From contig NC_092702.1 of assembly GCF_964275005.1 (NCBI RefSeq), forward strand, positions 37,472,816-37,536,815: a stretch of DNA of 64,000 nt, in the 5' to 3' direction. A program made the translations under genes and the position numbers. The DNA comes from Diadema setosum (lineage: Eukaryota > Echinodermata > Echinoidea > Diadematoida > Diadematidae). Below, piece after piece: positions 1 through 12,243 of this stretch (position 1 is the stretch's first letter; every line of letters begins with the position of its first letter). The notes under the pieces are model-generated. The model saw only the letters and a program-made list of their open reading frames with translations, made no database searches and was not told where the DNA came from.

Positions 1-1503
1 CCCTAGGGGGTTAGGAACTCAATTTGTTAAAATGGGCACCATGCCCCACCCAGGGGGCCCCCAGGGGGGCCCAAACCCCCCAAAATTAAGGAATCTGTAA
101 AAATCTTCTTCTCTAGAACCAGAAGTGATAGAGCTAAGTTAATACTATGAGTTAGTACATTGATGACTGTAGTTTCAAGTTTGTTCATGGCAGAATCAGG
201 GGTGCCCCCCTTGGGACCCAGCGGAGGGGGGTGGGGAGGGGTCCTAATGGGGCCTAAATTATACATTTTCATCTTCTTCTTGAGAACCCCATGACCACTT
301 TTCACCAAACTTGGCAGGTAGCATCCCTAGGGGGTTAGGAACTCAATTTGTTAAAATGGGCACCATGCCCCACCCAGGGGGCCCCCAGGGGGGCCCAAAC
401 CCCCCAAAATTAAGGAATCTGTAAAAATCTTCTTCTCTAGAACCAGAAGTGATAGAGCTAAGTTGATACTATGAGTTAGTACATCGATGACTGTAGTTTC
501 AAGTTTGTTCATGGCAGAATCAGGGGTGCCCCCCTTGGGACCCAGGGGAGGGGGGTGGGGAGGGGTCCTAATGGGGCCTAAATTATACATTTTCATCTTC
601 TTCTTGAGAACCCCATGACCAATTTTCACCAAACTTGGCAGGTAGCATCCCTAGGGGGTTAGGAACTCAATTTGTTAAAATGGGCACCATGCCCCACCCA
701 AGGGGCCCCCAGGGGGGCTCAAACCCCCCAAAATTAAGGAATCTGTAAAAATCTTCTTCTCTAGAACCAGAAGTGATAGAGCTAAGTTGATACTATGAGT
801 TAGTACATTGATGACTGTAGTTTCAAGTTTGTTCATGGCAGAATCAGGGGTGCCCCCCTTGGGACCCAGGGGAGGGGGGTGGGGAGGGGTCCTAATGGGG
901 CCTAAATTATACATTTTCATCTTCTTCTTGAGAACCCCATGACCAATTTTCACCAAACTTGGCAGGTAGTATCCCTATGGGGTTGGATCTCAATTTGTTA
1001 AAATGGGCACCATGCCCCACCCAGGGGCCCGGGGGGGGGGGGGGGGGGGGGGGCAAACCCCCCAAAATGAAGGAATTTTTAAAAAACTTCTCTAGAATTA
1101 GAAGTTATAGAGCTAAGATAATACTATGAGTGAGTACATTAATGACTGTAGTTTCAATTTTGTTCATAGCAAATCCAGGGGTGCCCTTCTTGGGGGGGCG
1201 GGGGTTGGGAAGGTCCAAATGGGGGCCTGAAATGTACATTTTCATCTTCTTCCTGAAAACCTCATGATGGATTTTCGTCAAACTTTGCAGGTAGCATCCC
1301 TAGGGGGTCAGGATCTCAATTTATCAAAATGTGCACCATGCCCCACCCAGAGGGCCCCAGGGGGCCCCCAATCCCCCCAAATTAAGAAATCTTAAAAAAA
1401 TTGGGCCCTTATTGTACATTTTCATCTTCTACTTGAGAATGCCTGGTCAAATTTTAGTAGAGCTGTGAATAATTTAGATTAGTGACTGTGTGAAAGGTGA
1501 ACT
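1..1503. repeat. Tandem array of a 324-bp repeat unit
   Basis: Three nearly identical 324-bp units (1-324, 325-648, 649-972) are followed by a diverged fourth (about 973-1296, with a long G run near 1030-1053) and a fifth broken unit ending near 1503. The array starts before the window, so its full copy number is unknown. Each unit carries the words CCCTAGGGGGTTAGGAACTC and CATTTTCATCTTCTTCTTGA. Because 324 is divisible by three, a 93-codon minus-strand frame recurs in each intact unit; it looks like a by-product of the repeat, not a gene. The right edge (about 1490-1545) matches the right edge of the element at 54241-54655. The array lies in an INPP5F intron upstream of the first visible exon. 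Confidence 0.93.
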
Positions 1504-1721
1504 TGCGATACTCAGGTGAGCGCTAGACCCGCGGGTCTCTTGTTTTTTTTATATCCAGTTTTCAGCAAAGCATTACGTAGTGTAGTCCTGAACAGATTAA
1601 GAAGTTTGGAGTGATTCTATAAAGTTCTGTTGGTTTATGCAGGTTCATAAAGGGAATCCTGATTGAATATTCCTTGGAGTAAGTTTTGTCATATAATTTT
1701 TTTTTGTTTTTTCCTTGTTAG

Positions 1722-4700
1722 GGACCTGGATGACAATGGGGATGATGACCGGGATATCCTGCTGATTATCTCAGAGAAAGCGTACTATATTGCAAGGTGA
1801 ATAACGTTGCGTGGGTAACACATGATTTTTTTTTTTTTTTAAATTATAATTCTCATTCTTGAGAAGTGATTGATTTGTTATCACCTCGAGCTTATCGTGA
1901 TGGATATACATCGTATGGAATGTGATATTAAAATATTATGTTTTATGTTTGTTAGTTTTTGAGTTTTCTACCAGTCTTATAAACTGATAAAGCTGAACTG
2001 CATGTGTAGTTGAGCCAAGATTGGTATTGCTGTGTTATGCTCAATGGATTAATTTGTACCCTGCCTAGTGTTTTCCACTAGTGTTTGAACAAAATACCAT
2101 GTAATGTGTCAGCAGTCAATGATGTCATGTTAAAATTCATACTTAATAACTTCACTTTGCTGAAATGCAGTTCAATAATCTTCTCTTTTACCAGTTCTCA
2201 TTCACTTCCATGTTATGTTATTGCAATATTTCTCTAATGTACAGCTATGACGATGAAGCAGAGAAGATAACCCAGTATGAAAGGATCCCGATAGATGCCA
2301 TGACTGCTGTGGGTATAGGTAAGAACTGCACTACTTTCTTTTCCCCCTAGTTAGCTCAGACTCAACAAAGGATTAAAATAAACTATTGCAGTCAGTCATG
2401 GGTGGTTCTAAGCATCTGTGTTCCGTGGTTCCTTTGACATATTTACAATTTTCTTGTTCTTCTTTAAAATCCACAATTCCCAGTTGATCAAAATAAGCCA
2501 ACAGTAGCACGGAACACGCCCATTGCTACAAAATAGCATATTAATCTTCTCTTTACATACGCCATCAGATGTGAATGAAACCTGGGAGGAACAAATAGTA
2601 CAGATGGCCCCTGAAGGGGGCATGAGAATTCCCATCCCTCATTCCTTTTAGCGGTCATGCAGTGGCGTAATGATAAACTGTCATACTTTTACATGAAAAT
2701 TTTAGGGTCTTGTGTCGTAGATTGTGAGGAGGGGCAACATGTACATATTCCAAACGGTTAAAGATAATAAAAAGTTTTGGTACCTCAAAAATTTCCTTGT
2801 CTTAGTTTGTGTTTCAGGTTAAAGTACCTTTCATATGACTAACACTGTGAGACTTACTCGCCCCAAAGTGCTCTCATGTCTTAGTAATCATGCAATTAAC
2901 TGCGACCAGCAGCCCCATACGCATAGCGACCAGCAGTCCCATACGCATAGCGTAATCGGGCTTCGCATTGTAGCATTCAGGATCATGACAGATTTAGTAT
3001 CGCGGGATAAATGTTAACTTAAAATCCCAAAAATTCTTCAATTTGAAGACTTACCAATTAAGGTGAAGTATTGAAAACAGGCTTCGGGCAACGTTTGGTT
3101 CTGCCTATAGTCCCTTTCTGTTCAAATTGATGACTGAATGTGACTCGGCCGAGAGGACCTTGGGAGAGCTACATTCACCATGTACACTGAATACTACGGC
3201 CAGTGCATGCGAACACATCACATGCGCACAAATTTCAAATCCCATATCAACGGATAAGATGTTTGTGTGCGCATGCGCTGGCCGTAGTAGTCAGTGTATG
3301 CATCGGTCCATGGTGTATGTATCTCTCCCAAGGTCCTCTCGACCGAGTCACATTCAGTCATCAATTTGAAAAGAAAGGGACTATTGGCAGAACCGAACAA
3401 CTGGCAGAACCAAACGTTGTTCGAAGCCTGTTTTCAATACTTCAACTTAATTGGTAAGTCTTCAAATCGAAGAAATTTTGGGATTTTAAATTGACATTTA
3501 CCCGCGATACTAATTCTGTCATGATCCTGAATGTTACAATGCGAAGCCCCATTACGCTTTGCGTATGGGGCTGCTGGTCGCAGTTAGCTATGCGTACAAT
3601 GGGCTGCACGCTGCTGGTCGCAGTCAGTGGTTTCGTACAATATTTATCGACGCTGTACGGCGACGGCTCTGGTACGAAACCATTATTGCATGATTACTAA
3701 GACATGAGAGCACTTTGGGGCGAGTAATTCTCACAGACAACGTACTTTAACGTGAAACACAAACCAAGACAAGGAAATTCAGGGAAACTTTTGAGGTACC
3801 AAAACTTTTTATTATCTTTAAATGAGAATCATTAGGGTGAAATCAAACATCCTAGAGAAAGAAACTGTTGAAGAGAGAAATGCCAGACTGATTCCTTCCA
3901 GCAAAAATTGATTCTGGAGTCTGCAGTCATTCTGTGTGAAGACAACTTTGTTTCAAAGGTTGATGGTGATCAGTGGGTCAACATCAAACAAGAAGTTGTT
4001 AATCAGGGCTTGTCCTGATAAGATATTGCACAACTTGCCTCCATACTTGTTTGTCTCTTATCTCGACAGTGATTACCTCACTTCACTCACAGCTCTTAAA
4101 GGGAAAAACAACAATAAAAATGACATGGGGACACCCATCAATTTCATTTCAAGGCCTATGTCATCTACTGAAGCTATTTAAGCACAACCTGTGATGCATG
4201 TAAGAATATGTATGATGATTTGTCCCAGAAATTGCACAGGCCCTTCCCTGATCTTAGCCTTCATTGAGACATTTCAACTTGCAAAGAGCCCACACTCTTG
4301 TTGTAAACTTTAACAAAATTAACCTTAAGCAGTAGACTTTGAGTTGGTGTCAAATTGTGATTTGATCAAATATAATTTAAAGAAGTGTATGGCTGTAGAG
4401 TGGGTGATGAAGTTTGTGTTCCTGCATGGGATTTTTTTGAAGCTGTGATCTGATTCTGTGCAATTCAAGTTTCAGCTGTCCTTTCATGTCAATATTCCAT
4501 TTGTTTTTGCTTTTTATTTCTGTTCAAAATTTGTTTGTGTGAAAATAGTGGTAATTTTTGACTGACATAGGGAGAAAGCATATTTGGCGAATTTCCACAA
4601 TGTAATTCTAAATATCTGTATAAAGTAGGTTGGCAGTGAGACAAAGTGGTAGTTTTTGGCAAAGTGGTTTGAAGGCCCAGCTTATCTCTTCATTTTGTGA

Positions 4701-5328
4701 GAATGTAAAATTTTTCATGTTCTGTTCCTCAATCAGGATCGGCAACTACGTTCTTCTCCCATGCCAAACAGCGTTGTGTCCGCATCTATCACTCTGTCCA
4801 GGGGGAGGAGGGCTATTTCAGCACCCTCAAGGCCCTGCCCAGCCAGTCCAAGGAAGCAGCAGAAGGTGTGGCTGCTGTCATGATGTCATGATGATGATGA
4901 TGATGATGATGATGATGGTAGTGATGATGATGGTAATGATGATGGTGATGGTAGTGATGGTGATTATGATGATGCTGGTGATGGTAGTGATGGTGATGGT
5001 GATGATGCTGGTGTTGGTAGTGATGGTGATGGTAATGATGACGATACTGTTGATGATGATAGTAATGATGATATTTATAGTGAATGTAGTGAGAGTATGT
5101 GTGATAATTCTAATTGTGATGAACATGGCCATGGATCAGAATGATGATGATGGTGGTTCTGATGATAGTGATGTTGGTTGATGTGATAGTGAGGTAGTTG
5201 TTTGGATGAGAAAAGATAGTGGGTGTGCTGATTATAAAAATGAAATGATTATGATGGGGCTGATTCTGACAGTGATGGTGGTGTGAGTGGCAGTGAATAT
5301 GGAAATGATGATGATCTAATTAGCGTGA

Positions 5329-5375
<47 letters not shown>

Positions 5376-8300
5376 AGGGCTTGTGTTATCATGCCTACTA
5401 TGATCACTTGATGATAACCAGCACCTACTTTAAAATGTGAATAACTAAAGTGTATGTATATCTCAGGGTACAAAAAATTATTTCAGCATTAAAGTCATCA
5501 ACTTTTTTTATGCCTCCGCCACGAAGTGGTGCCAGAGGCATTATGTTTTCGGGTTGTCCGTCCGTCCTTCCTTCCATCCGTCCGTCCATCTGTCTGTCCT
5601 TCCGTCCGTCCGTAATGAATTTTGTGGACAGCGTAACTAAAAAAACCTTTTGAGGTATCCTAATGAAACTTGGCATGTATGTGTATTAGGGGGTGAAGTT
5701 GTGCCTATCAACTTTTGGGTGCACATGCTCAAGGTCAAAGGTCAAAAGGTCAAGGTCAAATATGAAAAATTTCACTATTTCCACCATATCTATGCAATGC
5801 CTGAAGATATTTTCTTGAAACTTAGTGTATGCATGTATTACCCAATTAAGATTCTCTGGTGAAAGTTTGGGGTCATGAGGTCAAACGTCAAAGGTCAAGT
5901 AAAAATATTAAAACTCCGTATCTTGGAAATTGTTCAAGGTATCTTCATGGAACATAGTATATATACATGTACTGACTGGCAGTGATTATCTAGAGAATTT
6001 AGGGTTCATGGGATCAAAGGTCAGGGGTCAAAGGTCAAGGGCAACACTTCAAAATTTTACTTTTTCCCTCATATTTATGCAATGCCAGCAGGATTATTAT
6101 TTTTTTTTACACTTGGTGTATGCATGTATAACCTAATAGAGATTCTCGGGGAAACTTTCTTTTTTTTTTTTTGCCTCAAAGGTCAAAAGGTCAAAGATCA
6201 AGATAAAGTGCTGAACTAACTTTTTCCTCCATATCTGGGAAGTGGCTCAAGTTATCTTGAAACTTCCTACATATTTATGCATGTTCTGCCTGACAGTGAT
6301 TATCCTACGAATTTTAGGGTCAAAGGCCATATGAAAATGGTAACAATGCACGTTTAATACAGAAATTGCACTTTTTCTCCATACCTTGATAATTACTCAA
6401 TGCATAAACTTATGAATGGGTCAAAGTCAAGTTAAAGTCCTTAAATCCCCAAATACATGCTCTCCTATTCATCCAATTAAACCTCGGTCAAGGAAGGTGA
6501 ACATTCACCACAATTGTGACAAACTTGTCATTTTAATATTTTGCCAGTTTTGTGAAAATGTAATCACACATTGTCCACATGTACTATAGACCTATTAGGA
6601 GAATCATGCATTATGGCAGAGGCATGCCAGTCGCCTTAGCGACATTTCTAGTTTTTTTTAAATTGACATGCTAATACGAGCTAATTCCATCAAATATTCA
6701 AGATTTGTGTGCTCTTTCCTATGACATACAAGAATTGTGACTACCAGTTTATAATAATCATTGTTTTATGTTTTGATGATATCTTCCAGATATTCTCCAC
6801 GCAGTAGTAGAAGCACTTGCCAAAGCCAGAGCCGCCAACAACCTAGGTCTAAAAGTGGTTGAAGACAAAATGGAGAAGTGAGTGTCGTTCTGTAGGTGCT
6901 TGTGATTTAAACTACCATATTGTGCAATAATTATGTGTTTATCTTGTAACTCTAGACCACGTAGAAACCTAGGCTGATCTAGAAATCACATTACAGGCAC
7001 TATGTAATTGATTGTATCCCACTGGTTGCAGATTGTGATGAACTACCTGCCTGTAGAGATTTTAATGTATTAAAATTGTATCATTTACTAACAGTGAAAT
7101 TTACCAATATAAATTGTATGTCATTGCCTGCCTTAAACTTGCAGTTGTAAATCAAAATACATGATGTACAGGAATTTGAACTCAATCTTATTGACTGATT
7201 TCCTTGCCTATAAGTGTTTGCAACAGAGGTAGAATTGTATACACCTTACCTGTTGATGGTATGTCATTTTGGCATCTCTTTCCTGTGGTGAGATAAATCC
7301 AAACTTTAATATTGTTTATTAAAGTATAGTTCTGCATTGCATCTTCAAAGTAAATTGATTGGAGTGTGTGAAGCAAAGTGGGTAACATAGTGATATAAGG
7401 AATGATTGGGTGTACTGGACTTGGAAAAGAAAATTATGAATTACTGCCAGCTTACAAAAAGATTATGGAGAAACAGGTGTTGATCTAAGATGATAAAATT
7501 CTCCTTTGCTGTCCAATAGGAAGAAGAGTAAGACTTCCCAGGAAGTGATCCGTCTGACTTCACAGAAACGCTTCACCATGTGGCTACAGGACAAGTTTGT
7601 ACCAGAGTCTGTCTTGGCAAAGAGAAACCGTGGCAATGTCTCCAATCAGCCTCAGAGCTCCCCTGGGACAAACCGTCAGCTCATCAAGCCAATCAGGGCA
7701 CAGGTGATGAGTCGATATTTCCAGTCCATGGGGGACAAGGTGGCCAATCTCAACCCACTGAAGAAAGTACGGCTACGTAAGCGTCAGTCCATCCCCCAGC
7801 AGGAGTCAGGTGGGGTTGAGAACCAGGGCTTTTCAGGGGAACAAGGCAGTCAGGATGCACTGGATGGCATTGTCATCAGTGACAGTGATGATGAAATCTT
7901 GGACACCTCATCAAGTGACACATCATATGACAGTATGAGCCTTGGTGACTGTCTGGAGATTTTGGGTGGGAATGCAGAGAATGTGGATGATGACCCTCTG
8001 AATGCCAGCATGCTATCACATGATGGAGAAGTGATCCTGACAACGTGTGGTGTCTTGGCTGTTGACCAGGAACGGAACAAGAGGAGCCTCAGTCTGCGAC
8101 GACTCACTTCACGCAAAGGGAGTCGTCGCGGGGAAACCCCATCAGACAATGCTAACCCTGTGGGGCGAGCAAGACTTATGTCAGGTGACAGCCATGTGAA
8201 ACACAATGCCCTAAGACCACTTCAATCAATGACACCACTGGGAAATAGTGATGAGACTGATAACTCTTCCCAAGATGTTTTTCAAGAAGATACAGTTGAT

Positions 8301-8768
8301 GGTTCCCAGAGTGAAGAGACGAGTGGAAATGTCAGCGATTCCCATCAGGGTAGGCCAAGCATTAAATCTCCACGCAAAAATCAAACTCCTATTATACACC
8401 TTCCAATGGTAGAGGACCACTTTGGCACCATGGATCTCACCGTCAATCCTCTGCCAGAAAATTTCCATGACCACTTGTTGGTGGATTCCCCCCACTCACC
8501 AATAAATCGAGCAGCGTTCCGTGCCCACAGTGAGAACTCCCTCCAGGAATGCTTCATGAGTACAACGTCAACAGAGAAGACAGAAACAGACAGTTTGGAG
8601 CGGGAGGGAGCTCAGGCAGCCATCACCAAGATTGCTCTTCGCTTTAGGAACTTAGGGACGATAAATTTCAACCGGATGGCAAATCTTAGAGCAGAGCAGC
8701 AGAAGGAACAGATGCAGATGGAGATGAAGATGAGGAGAGAGTGTAAGACCAGGTTTATACAGCTGTGA
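1722..8768 (+). CDS. INPP5F: INPP5F/SAC2-like phosphoinositide phosphatase, 3' coding exons (partial)
   Basis: Five coding exons are joined by GT/AG introns with matching phases: 1722-1796, 2245-2318, 4737-4865, 6790-6877 and 7520-8768 (stop TGA 8766-8768). The donor at 4866 (GTGTGG) is weak. They give 537 residues after an incoming split codon; the 5' part with the SAC catalytic domain is outside the window. The first four exons read as an hSac2 domain, with segments such as DILLIISEKAYYIAR, YDDEAEKITQYERIP and GYFSTLKALP. The last exon encodes a 415-residue hydrophilic tail: basic at its start (QKRFTMWLQDKF), then acidic and Ser-rich (VISDSDDEILDTSSSD), ending in a Glu/Gln/Met helix near MANLRAEQQKEQMQMEM. 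In the known family, SAC2 removes the 4-phosphate of PI4P on endosomal membranes and hSac2 mediates dimerisation. TPRG1-type proteins also carry hSac2 but lack a tail this long, which favours INPP5F. An ATG at 7506 lies in intron sequence and is not the start. Confidence 0.82.
2758..3821. mobile_element. 1.06-kb foldback (palindromic) element flanked by TTAA
   Basis: The whole element is one large inverted repeat: the left arm from 2758 reads TTAAAGATAATAAAAAG and the right arm ends in its exact complement at 3821. Both outer edges are TTAA (2758-2761 and 3818-3821). Pairing continues through GGTACCTCAAAA, the CGACCAGCAG motifs and the GACCTTGGGAGAG segment to a short unpaired centre near 3235-3260. 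There is no transposase-like frame. It sits inside INPP5F intron 2319-4736. TTAA edges suggest mobilisation by a TTAA-specific transposase such as piggyBac; that is inference. Confidence 0.88.
4882..5377. repeat. ATG/GAT trinucleotide microsatellite, compound
   Basis: Long imperfect runs of ATG/GAT/GGT at 4882-5180 and a cleaner ATG run at 5327-5376 lie just downstream of the exon that ends at 4865. The apparent long plus frame through 4737-5181 arises because the exon frame runs on into this low-complexity tract. Confidence 0.95.
5508..6655. repeat. Dispersed repeat with AGGTCA half-site arrays, in INPP5F intron
   Basis: The left end reads TGCCTCCGCCACGAAGTGGT with a GAGGCAT complement close by, followed by a CCGTCCGTCC-type run (5555-5612). 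The body has four degenerate blocks of about 200 bp, each with GGTCAAAGGTCAA words and an ATGCATGTAT segment. The right end reads GGCAGAGGCATGCCAGTCGC near 6616-6640. No coding capacity is evident. I recognise it as a high-copy type common in marine invertebrates but cannot name the family. Confidence 0.75.
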
Positions 8769-10470
8769 AGACATTTATTAAAAAGCAGTGATGGAGTGTT
8801 GATATTAATGGAGGGATTAGATCTCACCTTTAGAATGACATGTATGATATATCATGGAAAAGAATACAGAAAGTTGTGGAGAGGGTTAAAAGTGAGTGAA
8901 AATGAGAGTTGTAGAGGAGTCCAAGAGAAAAAAAAGCCATTCAGTGGAAAAAGAAATACAGCTTGTCATGCTGTAGGATATACAATGTAATATATCATCA
9001 TTACAGTGCTGAAATTAAATTCTATCATTGGTACTTGTAGAACTTTGTTTATAAAAATGAATATTGTATGACCCTGCACTATGGCTGCTGTAGGGGCTAT
9101 TTGCAGATTGACTGACATGTTACAATTGATTTGCTCATTGTGCTTGAAGAGTGAGGTTGAAACCCCAAGGCAACATGTGACTGGCAACTTATGTTGATAG
9201 AGTCTGCCATGTTGATGGAGAAAGTAAGCTTTATCATGAAGAAACCAACAGACGAGATTGGAATTTTAAGCAACACTACTTTGACACTGTGCTACTTGTT
9301 GTAGCACTTCTGTCAAGGAAGAGTTTGATGAAGTATTCCCATACATTTTTCTTTAAATCTGCTGATTGATTTTTGCTCTGTAAATACAGAGAGAAATGGA
9401 CACATCCCTCCTCCCACCACCCCCCCTCCCAATTTGATTGACATCAGTCATCATGTGATATGCATCATTAGAAGAAAGAGTCCCTGATATTGGTTCTCAA
9501 ATATCAAAAGTCATAACTCTTCAGTGCCATGTTGACTGGTTAGCCTATGTCATGGCCTAGCATACCATCAATGAATGTTTAATAGACTTAAAGAGACCCA
9601 AGAGGGTTTTTAGCATGTTTTACAAAATGTACCGAGACTTGATGTATCATCTAAAACAAGAAAAATACCCCCCCCCCCAAAAAAAAAAAAGAAAAAGAAA
9701 AGAAGAAGACATTTTAAGTGTATTGCCCAACTGTAAGACTTCCTGTATACAAGGCTTGCACATGAGTTGAATATGTCTGCTCAGCCACAGTGTATTTCCC
9801 TGTGGTCAAATATTTTAATGTTTGATTTCAGTAGTACCAGAGAGAAACTTGAGCCAGATGCTTCATGCTGGTTTGTTCATAATGCACACTTTATGCACAT
9901 ACATTCATGCACAATGTCAAGATTTTTTTTTATTTTTTTTTTTTTTATACAAATGTTATTACTTCCAACTTGTGGACCCCTTTGAGATTTGTGGACAGAG
10001 TTGTGGCTGCCTATTGTCTTATTCTTTCTTTAATCAGATGTTTAATCTCATGTAAAATTGTACAGAGTTTAGTGACAGAGGAATTATTTTTTGAAAATAA
10101 TTTTCACTTCATGTACAGAGCTTACTTGTGAGCAGAATGTAATGTAGAGTTACACTTTGTAATTAAAAGTAATACCTTTCATGTACATTGTAAATACATG
10201 TGTACCTGTGAGTGGGTGTAGAGAAATCAGTTAGTGAGTAAGAAGTTAGTCTACTGATACATTGAATTGTTATGTATAAAAAAGATGTGATAAATCTAGA
10301 TTGAAGGTTAGGACAGTTTGAAGAAGGAAAATTGACTGATATCTAGGTTTCGTGTTACATGGTATTCAGACATTTTATTGCAATAGTGATAGACCATAAA
10401 TTTGCTTGCCGGACTCTCCTGCAATATGAATGCAATTTATAGGAGATTAATTTGTAGAATAAATGGAAGA
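8769..10470 (+). other. Probable INPP5F 3' UTR and candidate poly(A) signal
   Basis: No ORF of interest follows the stop at 8768. The first canonical AATAAA that I see is at 10458-10463; ATTAAA variants occur earlier, for example near 10161. A homopolymer T run follows at 10578-10597. The true cleavage site cannot be fixed from sequence alone, and later AATAAA sites (near 12677 and 14084) are equally possible. Confidence 0.4.
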
Positions 10471-11719
10471 AATGTTTGAAACCACACACATTCTGTGAGA
10501 GGGCAGAATGTTTGAAGTGCAATCTTGGCAAATAAGGATATTGAATGGATGTGAACAAAACAGGTAGTCAAAATCATTTTTTTTTTTTTTTTTTTTAATT
10601 GATGGATGTACAATTTAAGAATGAAAAAAAGAAAGAAAGACAAAACCCTAAACCTAGATGTATACATGCATGTTTTGTAGATCTTTATGTAATTATGTGG
10701 AGTCATCCCCTTGGAAAACTCCTGAAATGTGTAATTTCAGTGTTGAAAACAAGACAGTAAAACTTCCTAAAATAGATCATACTTCATGCTAAGTGTATTT
10801 TCTGGTGGTTATTCTGAAATATTGATAGGCTTTTATTAGTGTTATTTTCCTTCAGGCCATATATTAGGTAGATTTCAGAAAGATTGTTTTATTTTCTGTC
10901 TGCGAATTTTTAAGTATTACAAAGCATAAAATGACTTACAGATATTGATTGCTTGAGAAAACAAGCAATCATTTGATGCTGGACATCAGTTGATAGAGTG
11001 GGAATTAGGACAGAGTATTGGAATATCGTCAAAGTACTGAAAAGTCCCCTCACAGAGAAAAAAAAATCATGAAATCAGCCATTTGTGGTCAGTATGGCGT
11101 TGAATGCAGACAGAGTAGATTAAATTATTCATCAAATTTTGTCCCCATAGGAAGTTCCATACATCTTTTATTTTGCTGTGATATGGAACAATACTCATTT
11201 CACAGATTTAGAAAAGAAAGCTGCTGAGCATTACATATGCAATAATAGTAAGACAGTGGAGTGAAATTGAGTCAAAAGGGGACCGAGTTTATCTGCTTAC
11301 CTATCATGTTTGTCATTTTGCCTCTGACAAAGATTCTGTTGGGATCAAAAGTTCAGGCCCCTTTTGACTCGGCCAATTGGTATACTGCTTTGTCCTCGGT
11401 GATAAAAAAAAATGTGTATTTCTTTCAGATTCATTATTGTTATTGTTTTTACTAATATATCAGTTCAAAGAATTAGATCATATCTAAATCTATTTAAATT
11501 TCTGACAATGTCAAGGAAAAACTATTGTTGTTGTTTTTTTTCAATGTGTGATGCAGAAATATCCTGAAGATGGAAAATCTCAATCCAAACTGATTAAGCT
11601 TTGACACTTTGCTTTAACAGTTCCTTGCATATTGTGTAGATCTGTGATGTCACACAAAGGATCATATCTTTGAAACACAGTGTTTCATTTGAATTCTCTA
11701 CTTTATCATTCAGCTTCAA

Positions 11720-11905
11720 GAAGAAGGATGAGGAGGGGGAGAAGGAGAAAAAGGAGAAGTAGAAGTAGAAAAAGAAGAAGAAGAAGAAGTAAAACGATGA
11801 GCAGTAGGAGTAGTAGTAGTTGTAGGAGAAGTTCATAGTGGATGTTGATAATAAGGGGCAAGGGCTTGGGCTGAGGTTTTAGAAGGGGCAGGGGAAGAAG
11901 AAGAA
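11720..11905. repeat. Purine-rich (GAAGAAGAG) low-complexity tract
   Basis: A GA-rich strand at 11720-11830 is followed by a G-rich AGGGGC stretch to about 11905. The minus-strand frames rich in Ser, Phe and Leu here are products of the simple sequence. Confidence 0.85.
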
Positions 11906-12032
11906 ATATGATTTTACAAGCCTTCATCCCACAAATACCAATAGTTTTTAGAAAGAAATGCAGTGTATTTATAAGTATAAATAAGTACCAGCCACCCAAA
12001 ACTGAGGGATAACTGTTAAGATCAACACAGTA

Positions 12033-12243
12033 TACTGTAAAAGTGGACATTTTTGCAGTGTTGAAATTTTCGCATTTCGCGCAACCAGAAGCTAGCGCGA
12101 AAATAAAAGCACGCAAATATTTTTGCGTGCCATATGTTCGAGTAACTGATGTCTTGATTCCGCTGAATTAAGGACACGCGAAACTCTTCTTAACTGGCCA
12201 AGCGTGAAAAATTAGTCGCGCGAAAATATCCACTTTTACAGTA
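12033..12243. mobile_element. Inverted-repeat element (MITE), about 211 bp
   Basis: The ends are TACTGTAAAAGTGGACATTT at 12033 and its near-complement finishing at 12243. The interior is rich in CGCG words (GCGCGAAAATA), unlike the AT-rich surroundings. TA dinucleotides flank both ends, consistent with a Tc1/mariner-type TA target, although no transposase is present. Confidence 0.82.

Noticed and set aside
27..956. Three 93-codon minus-strand frames repeated at 324-bp intervals
   Set aside because: They recur only because the repeat period is a multiple of three; residues are low-complexity Pro/Gly and the fourth unit destroys the frame.
4630..5181. 183-codon plus frame ending in a Met/Val-rich stretch
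   Set aside because: It is the INPP5F exon 4737-4865 plus intron and microsatellite read-through; phases support splicing at 4865.
7850..8206. 118-codon minus frame opposite the INPP5F last exon
   Set aside because: It is a shadow of the supported plus-strand coding exon.
11706..12116. 136-codon minus frame with Leu-rich end
   Set aside because: The Leu-rich part is a translation of the GA-rich simple tract, and the rest has no recognisable pattern.
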